From Muricea muricata (lineage: Eukaryota; Cnidaria; Anthozoa; Malacalcyonacea; Plexauridae), in NCBI GenBank assembly GCA_963855995.1, contig OY979722.1, forward strand, positions 4,030,001 through 4,094,000: 64,000 nucleotides of DNA, in the 5' to 3' direction. Below the pieces are notes generated by a model that worked only from the letters and a program-made list of their open reading frames with translations, searched no databases and was not told the origin of the DNA. This document shows, piece after piece, positions 1 through 10,310 of this stretch (positions are counted from its first letter, which is position 1; each line of letters starts with the position of its first letter). The translations under genes were made by a program, and so were the position numbers.

Positions 1-394
1 CTGGATCTGTACCGACTTTAAACTTGCCAGTGAAAACATTGAATAATCTGCCTGGGTCATCAACACCACAGCAAAGAAGGACTATTGGAGTAGTTGTATT
101 TGCATGACTGGACGTTTCGGACACCAACATAATCGTTGAAATACAAATCGAGGAATCTTTAGACATAACTGTGTCTGTTTATGGAGCTACAGTTCCTGAT
201 GCATCTGCATTATTTCTGACGGGTATTTCGCGCCTATTATGTGAAAGCAAGGACTTGCACGATCTGTTGTGTGGTCTTGAGATATGCTGTGGAATTTCCG
301 TTGAGGAATAACCCCTTTCCGATGAAACCTTCTTGCATGTTATCCCGTTAGTTGCGCGAAGCAAGAACCTCCAGTAAATTACTGAGTAAGAAGG
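1..394. other. left edge, no gene recognised
   Basis: I see no convincing coding region here. The open frame feeding the P-element-like remnant becomes readable from about position 395, so a missing N-terminal (THAP) part of that transposase may lie here in decayed form or outside the window. Confidence 0.4.
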
Positions 395-2415
395 ACTTTT
401 AAGTGTAAGGTACTAGTTGAACAAGGAACTAGTAAATGTAAACCGTGTTTTAAGTTTGATGAGAAAATGAAAAAGGAAGCTAATCGTTTTCATACAACAG
501 TATATGGTCCTGTCCCTCCTGCAAAACCTAAAGCGCCACTAAGCAAATGTTCGTCCGCTAAACTACAAGCAACAGTAAGTGATGAAAGAGTGAAATTGAA
601 AGAAGCTGAACTGAAATGCACACAACTTGAAGGACGGATTAAAAGAATGGAAGAAGAAATCAGCTTCCATGGTGTAAGGATTGATGATGAGATGAGCAAT
701 TCATTTCTATTAATATTACACGAAACCAATTTACAATCCACCCCGCACACGAGGCTAATCTTTGAAGGCAATGATGACAAACAAGTACAGTCAAAGATGG
801 CATCCACATTTTATTGAGTCTGCCTGTCAATACATGCAAGTCGTCATCAGTGTATAACGAATTAAGGAAGAGTAAACAGAATTCAGATGGTATATTCTTT
901 ACTTGCCCCACGAAAGAACATTTACGAAACTATCGTAATCACTTCAAACCAGGTGTCGGTTTTGTGTTGGGAAACATTGAGCTGCTAAAGTCAACTGTAA
1001 AGACCTATGAAGGTATTATATATTCTACACGAAATAAAAATCAAGGGAAGGCTTGTCCTTGACAAACACTCGGGCAAATTAATTGGTTTTATCTCGCTTG
1101 GAAACCGTGATCTGGATTTTTCAACGTTTGAAAAGCTTGAAGTTGCTACTCATGCTCTTGCATTCATGGTTAGAGGTGTCCAGTAGACAACTCTGAAATT
1201 TATGTTGGCATATTTTCTTACACAAACAGTGGTGAACTGGCGCCCCACTTTTTTGGCGAGCAGTTTGAATGTTAGAACTTAATTGTAATCTCAATGTTGT
1301 TGCAACATCAAGTGATGGATTGTCAGCCAAACGAAAGTTTTATCGACTGCACAAGCATATTATGGGTAAGAAACAAAAAAATTCGAGCAAGACCCTCAAT
1401 CTATTTGCACGCCAAAGAAGTATTTGTTTCTTTGCAGATGTACCACATTTGATGAAAACAAGAGATAGTACATTAAGGCCAATACTTTTACTCAGGCTAA
1501 CTCCGAAAAATTTACTTGTCAATGAGCCGAATATGCTTACACATTAATAAAGAGCCTGCCAAGCCCACTCTGCGGGCCCATTCTGCGTATGCACAATAAG
1601 AGGTCGTCTGACATAACAATGCCCAAATTTTGTGGGGGAGGGTTACTTTTTATAAGTACCATCAGCTGATAGAGATTTGTTTACCAACGTGACCGCCTAT
1701 TACTGTAAATAATGCTGTTAATTAATTTACCTTTTGAGCGACACTGCACCCTAACTTAGTATTACTTAGTCTAATGTCAAACAGTTTTAGTGTATAGTGT
1801 CATTGGATGGGCGAAAACATCTTGTGCTAAAATGAAGGTTAGTTTGGCAGTGCAAATTCTTTCCAAATCTATGGCAGAAGCTCTCCGAGAAGCATGCCAC
1901 TAGAAAAAGTCTCAGGAACAGCAACCTTCTGTCAGCTGACGAACGACTTCTTGACTGTTGCAATGTCCGATCAGATGATGAGCATCAAAGAAAGCAGAAC
2001 GCACTCCTAGCACCTTATAAGAAATGTGATGATCCGCGCTTTGTGTGGTTGACAGACGCCTTTCTTCAGTACTTTGTTGACTGGAAAGAAGAGATCAGCA
2101 AGAGAGAAGATTTCACCCCAGATCAGATGACACGGATATTCATCTCAATGCAGACATATGAAGGTCTACAAGTGTCAGTGAGTAGTCTGATTGAATGCAC
2201 CAAGTTTTTGTTGGAGAATGGAGTATCATAGGTTCTCACTGAGCGCTTCATGCAAGACTGCCTTGAGGAATACTTTGGCCACCAAAGACAACGCGGGCAA
2301 AGATCTCACAATCCTGATACAGTCCAGTTTGGATACAATGACCGCATTTTGCAGATCCAAAGAAATGCTGGCCTTGTGTCACGAGGAAATGTTGGATCAT
2401 AAGAAGAAGAAGTAG
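395..2415 (+). pseudogene. P-element-like (THAP9/Phantom-type) transposase, degenerate
   Basis: Read across all three plus frames, this stretch carries the successive blocks of a P-element-type transposase. About 419-815 holds a CKPC segment followed by a coiled-coil region (PAKPKAPLSKC, then a Lys/Glu-rich heptad stretch). About 815-985 holds LPVNTCKSSSVYNELR and the RNYRNHFKPGVGF block. About 1060-1300 holds the RNase-H-like core around DKHSGKLIGFISLGNRDLD and the ALAFMVRG/TVVNWRP block. About 1300-1450 holds the RKFYRLHKHIMG and FFADVPHL region. About 1832-2415 holds the C-terminal part, including VRSDDEHQRKQNALLAPYKK, WLTDAFLQYF, QTYEGL and [15 protein letters not shown]. Family P-element proteins act as DDE-type DNA transposases. 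Frameshifts and stops separate every block, no N-terminal THAP finger is visible, and 1550-1830 is poorly conserved, so this is a dead copy. Family call is firm; boundaries are approximate. Confidence 0.85.
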
Positions 2416-3240
2416 AATTAAATAGACTTCAGTAATTTTTTTTGCATTAGCCACGAAAAGTATAAAGCACAATAAGTTGCATGAGCATTGATAGCACACT
2501 GAATTTATAGTTGATCCAGTACAATTGTGTTTTGTAATATGTGCAAATTTAATCCTATTAAAGAATTACAAAACATTTAACATTTTTCATGTTGATATAG
2601 CATTATGTAAACATGAGGGAAAGTTGGGAAATCCAGAGTTGAGAAAGTGTGGGGACGACATATGAGTGTTTTCAGTATAATTTCGAGTTTTCTCAACTTT
2701 CACAAGTACTTATCTAACTCAATATCAACACAAAGGTGTATTGTATTTTTTTATTATAGCACTAAAAAATAATTAAGAAAACTGAGAAAATTATTGAACT
2801 GTTAACTCCTATAAATAGTATATAATATATACCCATTTAGTTTAAGTAAACTTTAGTATAGTTTAAAAGTAAGAGGAAAAACACTTGCAAGAATTTGTTA
2901 CTTTATACATGTAGAGGTTCGGAATATTTGAAATTCATGGTATATTACAAAAAGAGACTCTTTTGTAACCTTAAAGACTTTTAGCCTCAGACTGCTCCCT
3001 CAGTGCCTTCCTTAAAGGATTAGTGTCACACCATATAGTATTGTGGCACAGTTTTGTTTCTGGCGGCCATTTTACGGGCCAGCAGTTACAATTTTCACAA
3101 CAGTCATTGTAATCCATATTAATCGGTGAAGATCCTGCGGAAGAATTGCTTTTTTGAAAACATTTCTTTTTTATTTGTGTTCTTTACAACAGTTTTATTG
3201 GGCTTTTTTCTTTTTGCTTCGTAAGGCAAGCAGAAAAATT
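2416..3240. other. AT-rich stretch, no gene recognised
   Basis: Stop-dense in all frames. It may include the 3' untranslated part and end of the P-like element, but I found no terminal inverted repeat. Confidence 0.4.
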
Positions 3241-3443
3241 CAGTGGCGGATCCAGGGTAAGTCAAAATAAATCATAGCAGCTCAATTCTAAATTCAAAAT
3301 AGCTTTATAACAATGTCATAAGTTATCAATTTCAAAAGAATAAAATCTAACCAATGAAGTTGCTTTGAAGGTATTTTAAAATGTGAATATATCCTAGAAT
3401 GAGCTGTGGTAATTTATTTTGACTTACGCTAGATCCGCCACTG
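3241..3443. repeat. hAT-type MITE, 203 bp, copy 1
   Basis: Non-autonomous DNA transposon. It starts CAGTGGCGGATCCAG and ends with the matching inverted sequence CTAGATCCGCCACTG. The inverted repeat continues inward through GTAAGTCAAAATAA. It is flanked by a perfect 8-bp direct repeat GAAAAATT (3233-3240 and 3444-3451). An 8-bp duplication with CAGNG-type ends is characteristic of hAT superfamily elements. It has no coding capacity. A second copy in the opposite orientation lies at 35036-35238. Confidence 0.92.
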
Positions 3444-4397
3444 GAAAAATTATTCTACAAATCGAATTCTGCTAGTGGCCCGTGTTTTTGCCATAAAGCG
3501 AAACGTATATTAAGGTTAAGGCCTGAGGTTTTTAAACTTTTGAGGGAAAAGCTTTCCCATTTGGGATACTCAGAGAAGTCAGACAGTCATTTGCTGAGTT
3601 CTTGTTGGGGCTTTGCGAAAAAGATAATATCCAACATTCTTCAACGCACAGTAGTCCCAGTGATTCAACTGGTTAGTATTCACGTTATTTAAATTATTTA
3701 ATTTTCTGTTAAACGCATCTATTGATGAAATGTCTTGAGTTAATAACTAATTTAAAACCATGTTTTGGTAGGCAATGTTGTTTTATTTTCCACATCAGTT
3801 GGGAAAGGAAAACCACTCTCTAGTTTATGTCAGAGGCATCTTTAACTGGAGTCTGAGAAAAATCATTGGATACGTAAGCTATCCATATTATCTATTGTTT
3901 ACCATTGAGAGAAATAATTATGCATATGAGTACTAATCATGCATTTACATGGCACATGCTTCCAGTTTGTATTTAAAATTTGTATATTTGCCAAATTATT
4001 CTAGGTTTGTCAATATAAATGGTTCAACGATAGTGGATAAAGCAAACATGTCTTTTACTTAAGTTATCCGTACAACAGTAAATAATGAGTTTGAATACAG
4101 TAGGAATGTTTTTTTGGTATATTTAAATACCGTTTCTGTACACTGAATGATATTTATAGGCACACTGGAAAATTGGAAAGTTTCAATTCAACTGGATTTC
4201 AGTTAGAATTTAAATTCATTTTTAATAAAAATGTGATGAGTTGTAATGATTGCTAATTTTGTGTGCATGAAGTAATTACAATTTATATTCCAACAAACTC
4301 AAGTTTAAACATTCCATATCAAACCAAATTTAGGCATGCTGCAAACATCTTTTGCTTGCAACTCTGCTGTGAACATATTCAATTGTGAAATAAAAAT
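3444..4397. other. possible decayed 5' part of transposase-like remnant
   Basis: Short coding-looking patches occur on the plus strand, for example around 3510-3660 and 3780-3870, but they are separated by stops and shifts. They could be the upstream part of the remnant at 4398. Nothing is firm. Confidence 0.25.
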
Positions 4398-4940
4398 GTG
4401 CTGAATATAAATTTAATTAGGAATGATTCATACACAGCAAGAATGGAACTGGCAGCTATTGATCACAACTGCCATTTCTTCAGGAATCCGTCCCTGGCAA
4501 AAGGTGAAAAGATTAAGTACCAGAAGACATATAATAAAAGATCTAAGAACTATAAAGTTACCACTGTGCTAGAGGAAAAGGGATATCTGTTTTGGAAAAC
4601 CTTGGCCTGTAGAATCTTGGATAAAAGGGTTGTTGATACTGAAACAGCATACGTAAAGTTAATGTTTCAGACGATCACCGAAAGAAAATATACGAGCCAG
4701 TTGAAGATTTGCTGTCACGATTTGAAAAATCATGAGCCACGAACAAACAATAATAAAATGTTAGCAGTCTATAAAACCTATAATGTCTTAACCCATTATG
4801 CTAAAATATCTGCTCATATGGTTCTAATAAATAGTAACTGCTTTCTCGAACAGACTGGCCATATCAAGATTTGCATTATGCTCTTCGAAAGCCCGTATAT
4901 AAGGACATACTCTTCTGTTTCCTCGACCCAGTTTTTGTAG
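4398..4940 (+). pseudogene. transposase-like C-terminal remnant (ARMELAAIDHN motif)
   Basis: A 180-codon open frame. Residues 14-80 carry ARMELAAIDHNCHFF, then YNKRSKNYK, then a hydrophobic/basic segment (KGYLFWKTLACRILDKRVVD). From memory, this order (A.(M/N).LAAIDHN, then Y.KRS..W, then a (D/E)Y...L segment) recurs at the C-terminus of an uncharacterised transposon-associated protein family in cnidarian and other invertebrate genomes. I cannot verify the match. The remaining 100 codons look non-coding. The start codon is arbitrary, as the conserved part begins only a dozen residues in. Probably an exon or fossil tail rather than a free-standing gene. Confidence 0.35.
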
Positions 4941-5357
4941 CGCCACAATATGTACTGTCTATATGCGACTTTTCTGAAACTTCCTGTGGAATAATTAAGT
5001 TCTTCAGCCTTTATATCACACCTCCTTTTATTGCCATTGCAAGAACTCTCCGATCAGTGCAAACATTTTGGAATGTTATAAATGATGTCACACGCCGCAG
5101 CTTTTTACAGCATTTTTTATTCTCTTTTTCGTTTGGCATAGGCCTGCATACACCACATGTACACCAATCAGGTTTTGTGGAAGGAAAGTTTGGTTGGGGT
5201 TCTCTAAATTTTACAATATTTTTTGCACGGTCCAAACTTCCTTTGCAATTTTGTCTTTCTGGTTAGAAATCCCTAAATGTGTTTAGATTTATGCATGTGC
5301 CTATTTTTACTTACGCATAAGCTACGGAGTTCCATTGCAGAGTAAAGTAATCATTAT

Positions 5358-5409
5358 GGCATTAGACAAGTAAAAAATAAAGTGGCATTAGACAAGTAAA
5401 AAATAAAGT
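5358..5409. repeat. 26-bp direct tandem duplication (x2)
   Basis: GGCATTAGACAAGTAAAAAA-type unit of 26 bp, present twice back to back (5358-5383 and 5384-5409) with no mismatch. Confidence 0.85.
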
Positions 5410-7011
5410 AGGGCTAGCTGCATGTCAATGGGTTTGAAAACAGTAAAATTGTTGCTTTTTAAATATATCAGATGGAAGGACATTTAATATGAAAAAAATA
5501 AATAGAATTACTGATAGTAAACGTAGCCTTCCTAGGTAAAATAATAGCGTATTCTGAGTTACTGTGAGTTGTCCCGAAATCATTTAGAATAATATAAATT
5601 TTCTATCACGAATTATCGACGCATATAATAGTCGAATTAAAATTATATCTTATGGCTCATAGTCATAACGTAATTTGCTGTCGCGCTTCCTCCAGAGCAG
5701 CTTGTTGACATTCGAATGCACTACTGCTTGTTGCTGTAGTCACTGTAGTCAATTTATTTTTACACAAGGCCTTTTTTGTGCCACATGTGCACTGTTCGTG
5801 CATCGCATTCCCTCGTCTCGACAAGCACAGCCAACGCTAAAAAATAACTTACTTGCGTGCGGATTACAACTTGTCTTGAACCCCTAATACTTGTGTCACT
5901 TTTGTTTCGGCTTGCGCTGTTTCCTCTGCCACTGGGGATCCGTAAAAATTTAAATTGTCTTCTGGATCATACAGCGAGACATTCAAATCAAAACCTGTTC
6001 ACATTTAAATTTATGATTTAAATTTATGTAAATTACACAAAGAAAGGGCCGCAATATTCGCTAAAGGAATGATTCCAAGCTCTCGTGTTTTGGAACGCAA
6101 TAATAGACTAAAGGTCGAACTGGGCAGGAAGAACAACAGTTACTACAGTTAGAAAGAGCATCTTAAAATTAGTAGAATTGCAAAGTTTGGTGGCAAAATG
6201 CTTTAAAACACGAAAAATATAGCCCTGCGAAGTTTGCAAATTTTGTATATAATACTACGCGCAGAAAAAGTTACCATTTTTGAGCCGATGGTAAAAGATT
6301 TTGTTCTTTTTGCCCAGTTCGGTAACATATACTTAGAACTTTCACAACTCATCTGCTCGTTCACATCTATAAGCAAAAGACGAAAACCCACTAGAAATCA
6401 CAGCAAAAATTGCAAGTGCGACAGGCAATAAGTATGCTCGGTTAAAACTATTGATCTTAGTAGCTTTGTTGTAAAACAGTAACACTGGGTGCATGTTTGA
6501 ACCCTGCATTTGGCTGAAGCTAATTTTCGAATGTAAGTTCTTCTATTTTACGTGTTATCAAGTTTATCAGCTAAAAATTTACACTTTCAGGGCCCGCGGA
6601 GTGAATTAGAGAGTGTGTGGGAAAGGGGGGGGGGCTAAATCATTAATAAAAGCTCCCGGAAATTTTCTTCATTTTCTATGGTTTATTTGCGCTATTTCCT
6701 GCATTTTAAGAGAAACTTCAACATAACCTCTAAGGCCATTGTCATAGAAACTTATGTCATTGTCTGACTTTTATCAACTTTATTAATTTTAGCTCCCGAA
6801 AGGGGGGGGGGGAAGACTATAGCCTCCAGCCCCTCCCTCCGTCTCCCGTCTGACTTTTACTAAAATAATATTGAAGTTCATTTTTTAGCCATTGAAGCCA
6901 CTTTTTAGTTATAGTATCATCGAGGGAGACGTTATCCAGACCAAAACCCTTTGTTCCTTTGACCACATCACATAACTCATTAACTTGCACACTATATGCT
7001 TCCCATACTGA
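5410..7011. other. no gene recognised
   Basis: AT-rich with scattered short open frames of no recognisable content. Two G-runs (about 6627-6640 and 6802-6814) lie near similar 'attaataaaagctcccgg' and 'ttaattttagctcccgaa' stretches, a possible decayed small inverted-repeat element that I could not delimit. Confidence 0.35.
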
Positions 7012-7017
7012 TTTATT
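7012..7017 (-). promoter_or_regulatory. candidate polyadenylation signal of the ADP-ribosyltransferase gene
   Basis: AATAAA on the minus strand, about 115 bp downstream of the stop codon at 7130. The position suits a short 3' UTR. This is inference from position and hexamer only. Confidence 0.4.
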
Positions 7018-7129
7018 TTCTATTTTTGAGCCTCGTAATACACATAAACAACAAAACTAACTACAAAATAGTGTAAATAAAAATAAACTGAGGAGTGACA
7101 TAATCAATTCGTAAAGTAATGTCACGAGT

Positions 7130-8365
7130 TTAGCATATACCATTGATACTATTGTCACGTAAATAGTCCTTCATGCAGTTCTCATCACAATGTTTGACTG
7201 TAAAAGCTATTTTAAGTCTGCCATAGATACCTTTGAAGGTCGGTGTGTACCGTTTAAATGGACTGCTGTTTGGGTTGGTGAAAACACAACTGGTGGCCCT
7301 ATTGAAAGCTGCAATCTCATCAGGAGCGGTATTTGGATCGTACTCCAAAACTTTCCCATCGAAACATACTGTAACCTCTCCCACATTGGTATTTGATTGG
7401 ACGACAAGGCATTTGGCAAGATCATAGAGGTTTTTGTTTTTTACTACAGAAGGGGCTGAAGATGCATGCTTAGAGCTGTACTCCCAAACAACTGAAGATT
7501 GATAGGCTTTATCTCCGACTGTATATACAATCACTTTACCATACGGTTCGATCTGACCATATTCAGCAGGCTGATCAAAATTCAAGTACTCGACGTTAAC
7601 TTTGTACCAGTAGGAACAGTCATTCATTGCATCCAATGGTAATCCGGGAGCTCTCATCGGTTCATTGTCAGAAGATCTCTTCTTTGTAGATGATATCCTA
7701 ATCTGTACGCAATATCGTTGTTGATCACGGCGCAGCGAAGGGTAATAAACAGCACGTAGATGGCAGCGAGTCCTTGCACGACGATCTAGTGGATTTTCTG
7801 GACCTTCATACAAAGGGTTCAGATGGTATCTCACCTGACGTTGATTTTGGTCCAACTCAACGGCACCAAATATGAACTCCGTCCTGATCCCGCTAAAAAA
7901 AGCGATTTCCATTTGATTTTCGAACCGGTGTGAGCCAAGGGTTGGGTTAACATCGATACCACCGGGTGCAAATATATCATAACGAAACATGTTGGCTCTC
8001 GCTCTTGGCGTCCAGTTACGTCTAGTGGTGCTGACAAAGACAGATGGAATGTTGTTGGCTACATATTCGCGTAGATTGGTTGCATGATGTCTCATACCGG
8101 CCACAAGACCTTCAAAGGCTACTCTTGGTCGGAAACCATTCCGAAAAATGTCTCTTGGGTGCGTTCTATCCCATCTCCACAGCCACTCTTCTTCGGCTCG
8201 TATTGAAGGTCTACCAGCTACTCTTTGATCACTAACGTTTCGTGGACGCCACACGATTTCATATGATCTTCCTGTTTGTAGAACCAGTGCTATGCTATCA
8301 GGTCTTGCCATGCGGACCAGGGGTTCTATGGCAGCTTCGGTTTCCCATGCAGAGACAGAACACAC
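7130..8365 (-). CDS. secreted-type mono-ADP-ribosyltransferase (pertussis-S1/pierisin/scabin-like)
   Basis: Intact 411-codon frame. The N-terminal half (about residues 60-170) shows the R-S-E layout of cholera/pertussis-type ADP-ribosyltransferases. It has WRWDRTHPRDIFRNGF with candidate NAD-binding Arg64, then FVSTT (Ser112-Thr113-Thr114), then FAPGGIDVN, then QMEIAF with Gln151 and candidate catalytic Glu153. A QxE rather than ExE motif is shared with the DNA/guanine-modifying scabin and pierisin group, so arginine-specific activity is less likely; substrate is inference. Residues about 200-411 form a second, cysteine-containing domain I do not recognise. The 411-codon count starts at GTG. 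The frame stays open upstream to about 8428 and encodes a hydrophobic run followed by VSA-W, a good signal peptide with cleavage site, but no ATG. The initiator Met therefore probably lies in an unseen upstream exon, or the gene has lost its start. The next ATG is codon 19. No transposon domain is present. Family known as toxins in bacteria and some animals; role here unknown. Confidence 0.75.
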   Translation of the reverse strand: MCSVSAWETEAAIEPLVRMARPDSIALVLQTGRSYEIVWRPRNVSDQRVAGRPSIRAEEEWLWRWDRTHPRDIFRNGFRPRVAFEGLVAGMRHHATNLREYVANNIPSVFVSTTRRNWTPRARANMFRYDIFAPGGIDVNPTLGSHRFENQMEIAFFSGIRTEFIFGAVELDQNQRQVRYHLNPLYEGPENPLDRRARTRCHLRAVYYPSLRRDQQRYCVQIRISSTKKRSSDNEPMRAPGLPLDAMNDCSYWYKVNVEYLNFDQPAEYGQIEPYGKVIVYTVGDKAYQSSVVWEYSSKHASSAPSVVKNKNLYDLAKCLVVQSNTNVGEVTVCFDGKVLEYDPNTAPDEIAAFNRATSCVFTNPNSSPFKRYTPTFKGIYGRLKIAFTVKHCDENCMKDYLRDNSINGIC

Positions 8366-8428
8366 AAATGCTCCAATCAGAAATGCTACAAGAATGTGAA
8401 TACAGCAATTCTCTTTATTAAGGCGTGT
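8366..8428 (-). other. in-frame signal-peptide extension of the ADP-ribosyltransferase, no ATG
   Basis: Minus-strand codons continuing the reading frame at 7130-8365 upstream to a TAA at 8429-8431. They encode a Lys/Asn-containing start, two Cys and a hydrophobic core that runs into VSA. This is the usual n-h-c layout of a secretory signal. No ATG is present, so either a splice acceptor (candidate AG at 8411-8412) joins an upstream exon, or the start is lost. Confidence 0.55.
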
Positions 8429-8431
8429 TTA

Positions 8432-8900
8432 CATGAGACTACATGAAAAACCTCAAGGGTGCAAGGTACATGAGATCAGGACGACCTCAAATTGGGATTA
8501 ATTATAAAGCCAAAATTGTCACCCTAGTCCGTAATGATAACAATAATATTACTCGAACGCTGATTGGCCGAGCTGCGTGTTTCTATAACTGCATATACCT
8601 ATTCATTATATCTATGATAGAAACACGGGAAATTTCCCGCTCGCGACTTTGAACGTAAACAATACAGTATTTACAGTTTTTACAGGCAATGTGTTAAAAA
8701 CAACACAAATTTAAAGAAATAAGCAACAAAAAGCGAATTATAAGTTTAAATAGAAAAAAACTGGTCTATACGAGCAATGAATCAGGAATCCGAACAAGAA
8801 CCGAACGAGTGGATTTTATTATGCGGAGGTAGTGAGAATTTGTATCTTAGAACGCTTGTTGAGCTATATCATAAAACAAATAGAAAATATGTCTTCCTTT
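8432..8900. other. no gene recognised
   Basis: Contains a degenerate relative of the 22-bp palindromic arm described at 8901 (around 8578-8628, GTTTCTATAACTGCATATA... GATAGAAACAC). Otherwise featureless, and it would hold any upstream exon or promoter of the minus-strand ADP-ribosyltransferase gene. Confidence 0.35.
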
Positions 8901-9045
8901 GTTTCTATACAGTTATAGAAACACTCGTGATAGTTTTGGAGAACTCGAAATAACGTGGAAAAACTCGCCCAACGGGCTTGATTTCCCACTGTTTATTTCT
9001 CGTTCTCCCAGGCTACCACGCCTGTTTCTATAACTGTATAGAAAC
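8901..9045. repeat. 145-bp inverted-repeat element with palindromic ends
   Basis: The 22-bp sequence beginning GTTTCTATACAG (8901-8922) reappears exactly inverted at 9024-9045. Each end is itself close to a palindrome (GTTTCTATA ... TATAGAAAC), so the region can form two hairpins or one long stem. A looser third copy lies at about 8578-8628. It looks like a small foldback MITE family. No clear TSD was found. Confidence 0.65.
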
Positions 9046-10310
9046 ACGGAAAATGGGTTTTTTTTCTTAACTAATTGAACATCCAACACTGTTCTGCTTC
9101 GCTATGCCTGTAAATGAATATAAACCAGAGTTTTAAATCAGAAAAAGTTCGAAAGATGCGAAATTTGGGCAATGTATATATCTGTGGGTCCCCCTTTGTT
9201 TATATGAGCAGAACCGAATGAATCTTTGAATATCGATATATGATAAGTAAAGCGGAATAAAATCGTCCCAGTTTGACTTCGTCCCTATTTTATGTAGAAA
9301 TTAGCCTAAAATTTAAAGGGATGATTCATTTCGTTCTGAAATGTATATCATGCATGAGCTGGAACCGAAAGCCTTGTAAGTCAGTCGCTTCCAGCGCAGA
9401 AGTCTTGGTTACGAGGTTCGTAAAGAATTGGACTATAGCTTGGTTTCGCTTGCTTGATGTGGAACTCTCTGAAAGCAACACCACGAACATAATTTATTCT
9501 ATTTAGGTCCGGAGATAAAAAAGGAAGAAATATAACATAGAAATCAAAATGAGCAATAGTGAAATATTCATGTTTTGCTGGAGTGTTTTGGACGAATATA
9601 CAACGTGGAATTTTAAAACTGATCTGATAACTGTACCCTTTACCTGCGGTCAGCAGACACAAGATAGCCCTCACCATGTTGTCTGTATGGTATGACTGAG
9701 GGAATTGGGGTCAGTCACTGCTTTCTGGTACTCGCTGTTGTCCACGAGCACACTGTTTTCGTAGCTTTGTAGGTGGCTCTCAGCTCTTCCTCGACGGCTT
9801 TTTCTGCACTGTTTCTTTCAAGCACTTCCAGATCCTTTTATTTGTTTCTTCCGCTGGTGCTGGAGTTGAATGAAAGTGGTCTAAATTTGGTGGCTTTTTA
9901 TATAATGGCCCTTCATTTAATATGCAAACCCCTGCTACTGAGGGGGATCTGGGTATGCAGTGGGTAAGAGGGGGAGGGGTGAATCCCCAAAAATTTTCTT
10001 TGGGGTAACTGGTGAGATTTAAAAAAGATCTATTGGTGATATCCTAAATGGACTACAAAATGCAACAAATATATCAGTAGATATCTTGCATGTTCATGCA
10101 TGTTTGTATTCCAAATGCACTTTCAAAAATAAATTCTTTTACGCTAACTAATTGTTAATGCGTCATTGGTTGATTTAATTGACATGTCAAGTAAACGAAA
10201 GTATCTCAAAAGCGAGATAAAGTTCCACCACTACTTATTTTACAGTATTACATGTTCTATATATCTGCCTAAAATGCATTTTTAAGATTCGTTAAACCGT
10301 CTACGCGAAC
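9046..10310. other. no gene recognised
   Basis: Only short unrelated open frames on both strands. No repeat with clear boundaries was found. Confidence 0.4.

Noticed and set aside
5011..5266. Frames of 74 (minus) and 131 (plus) codons downstream of the transposase-like remnant
   Set aside because: They overlap each other on opposite strands and contain no known motif.
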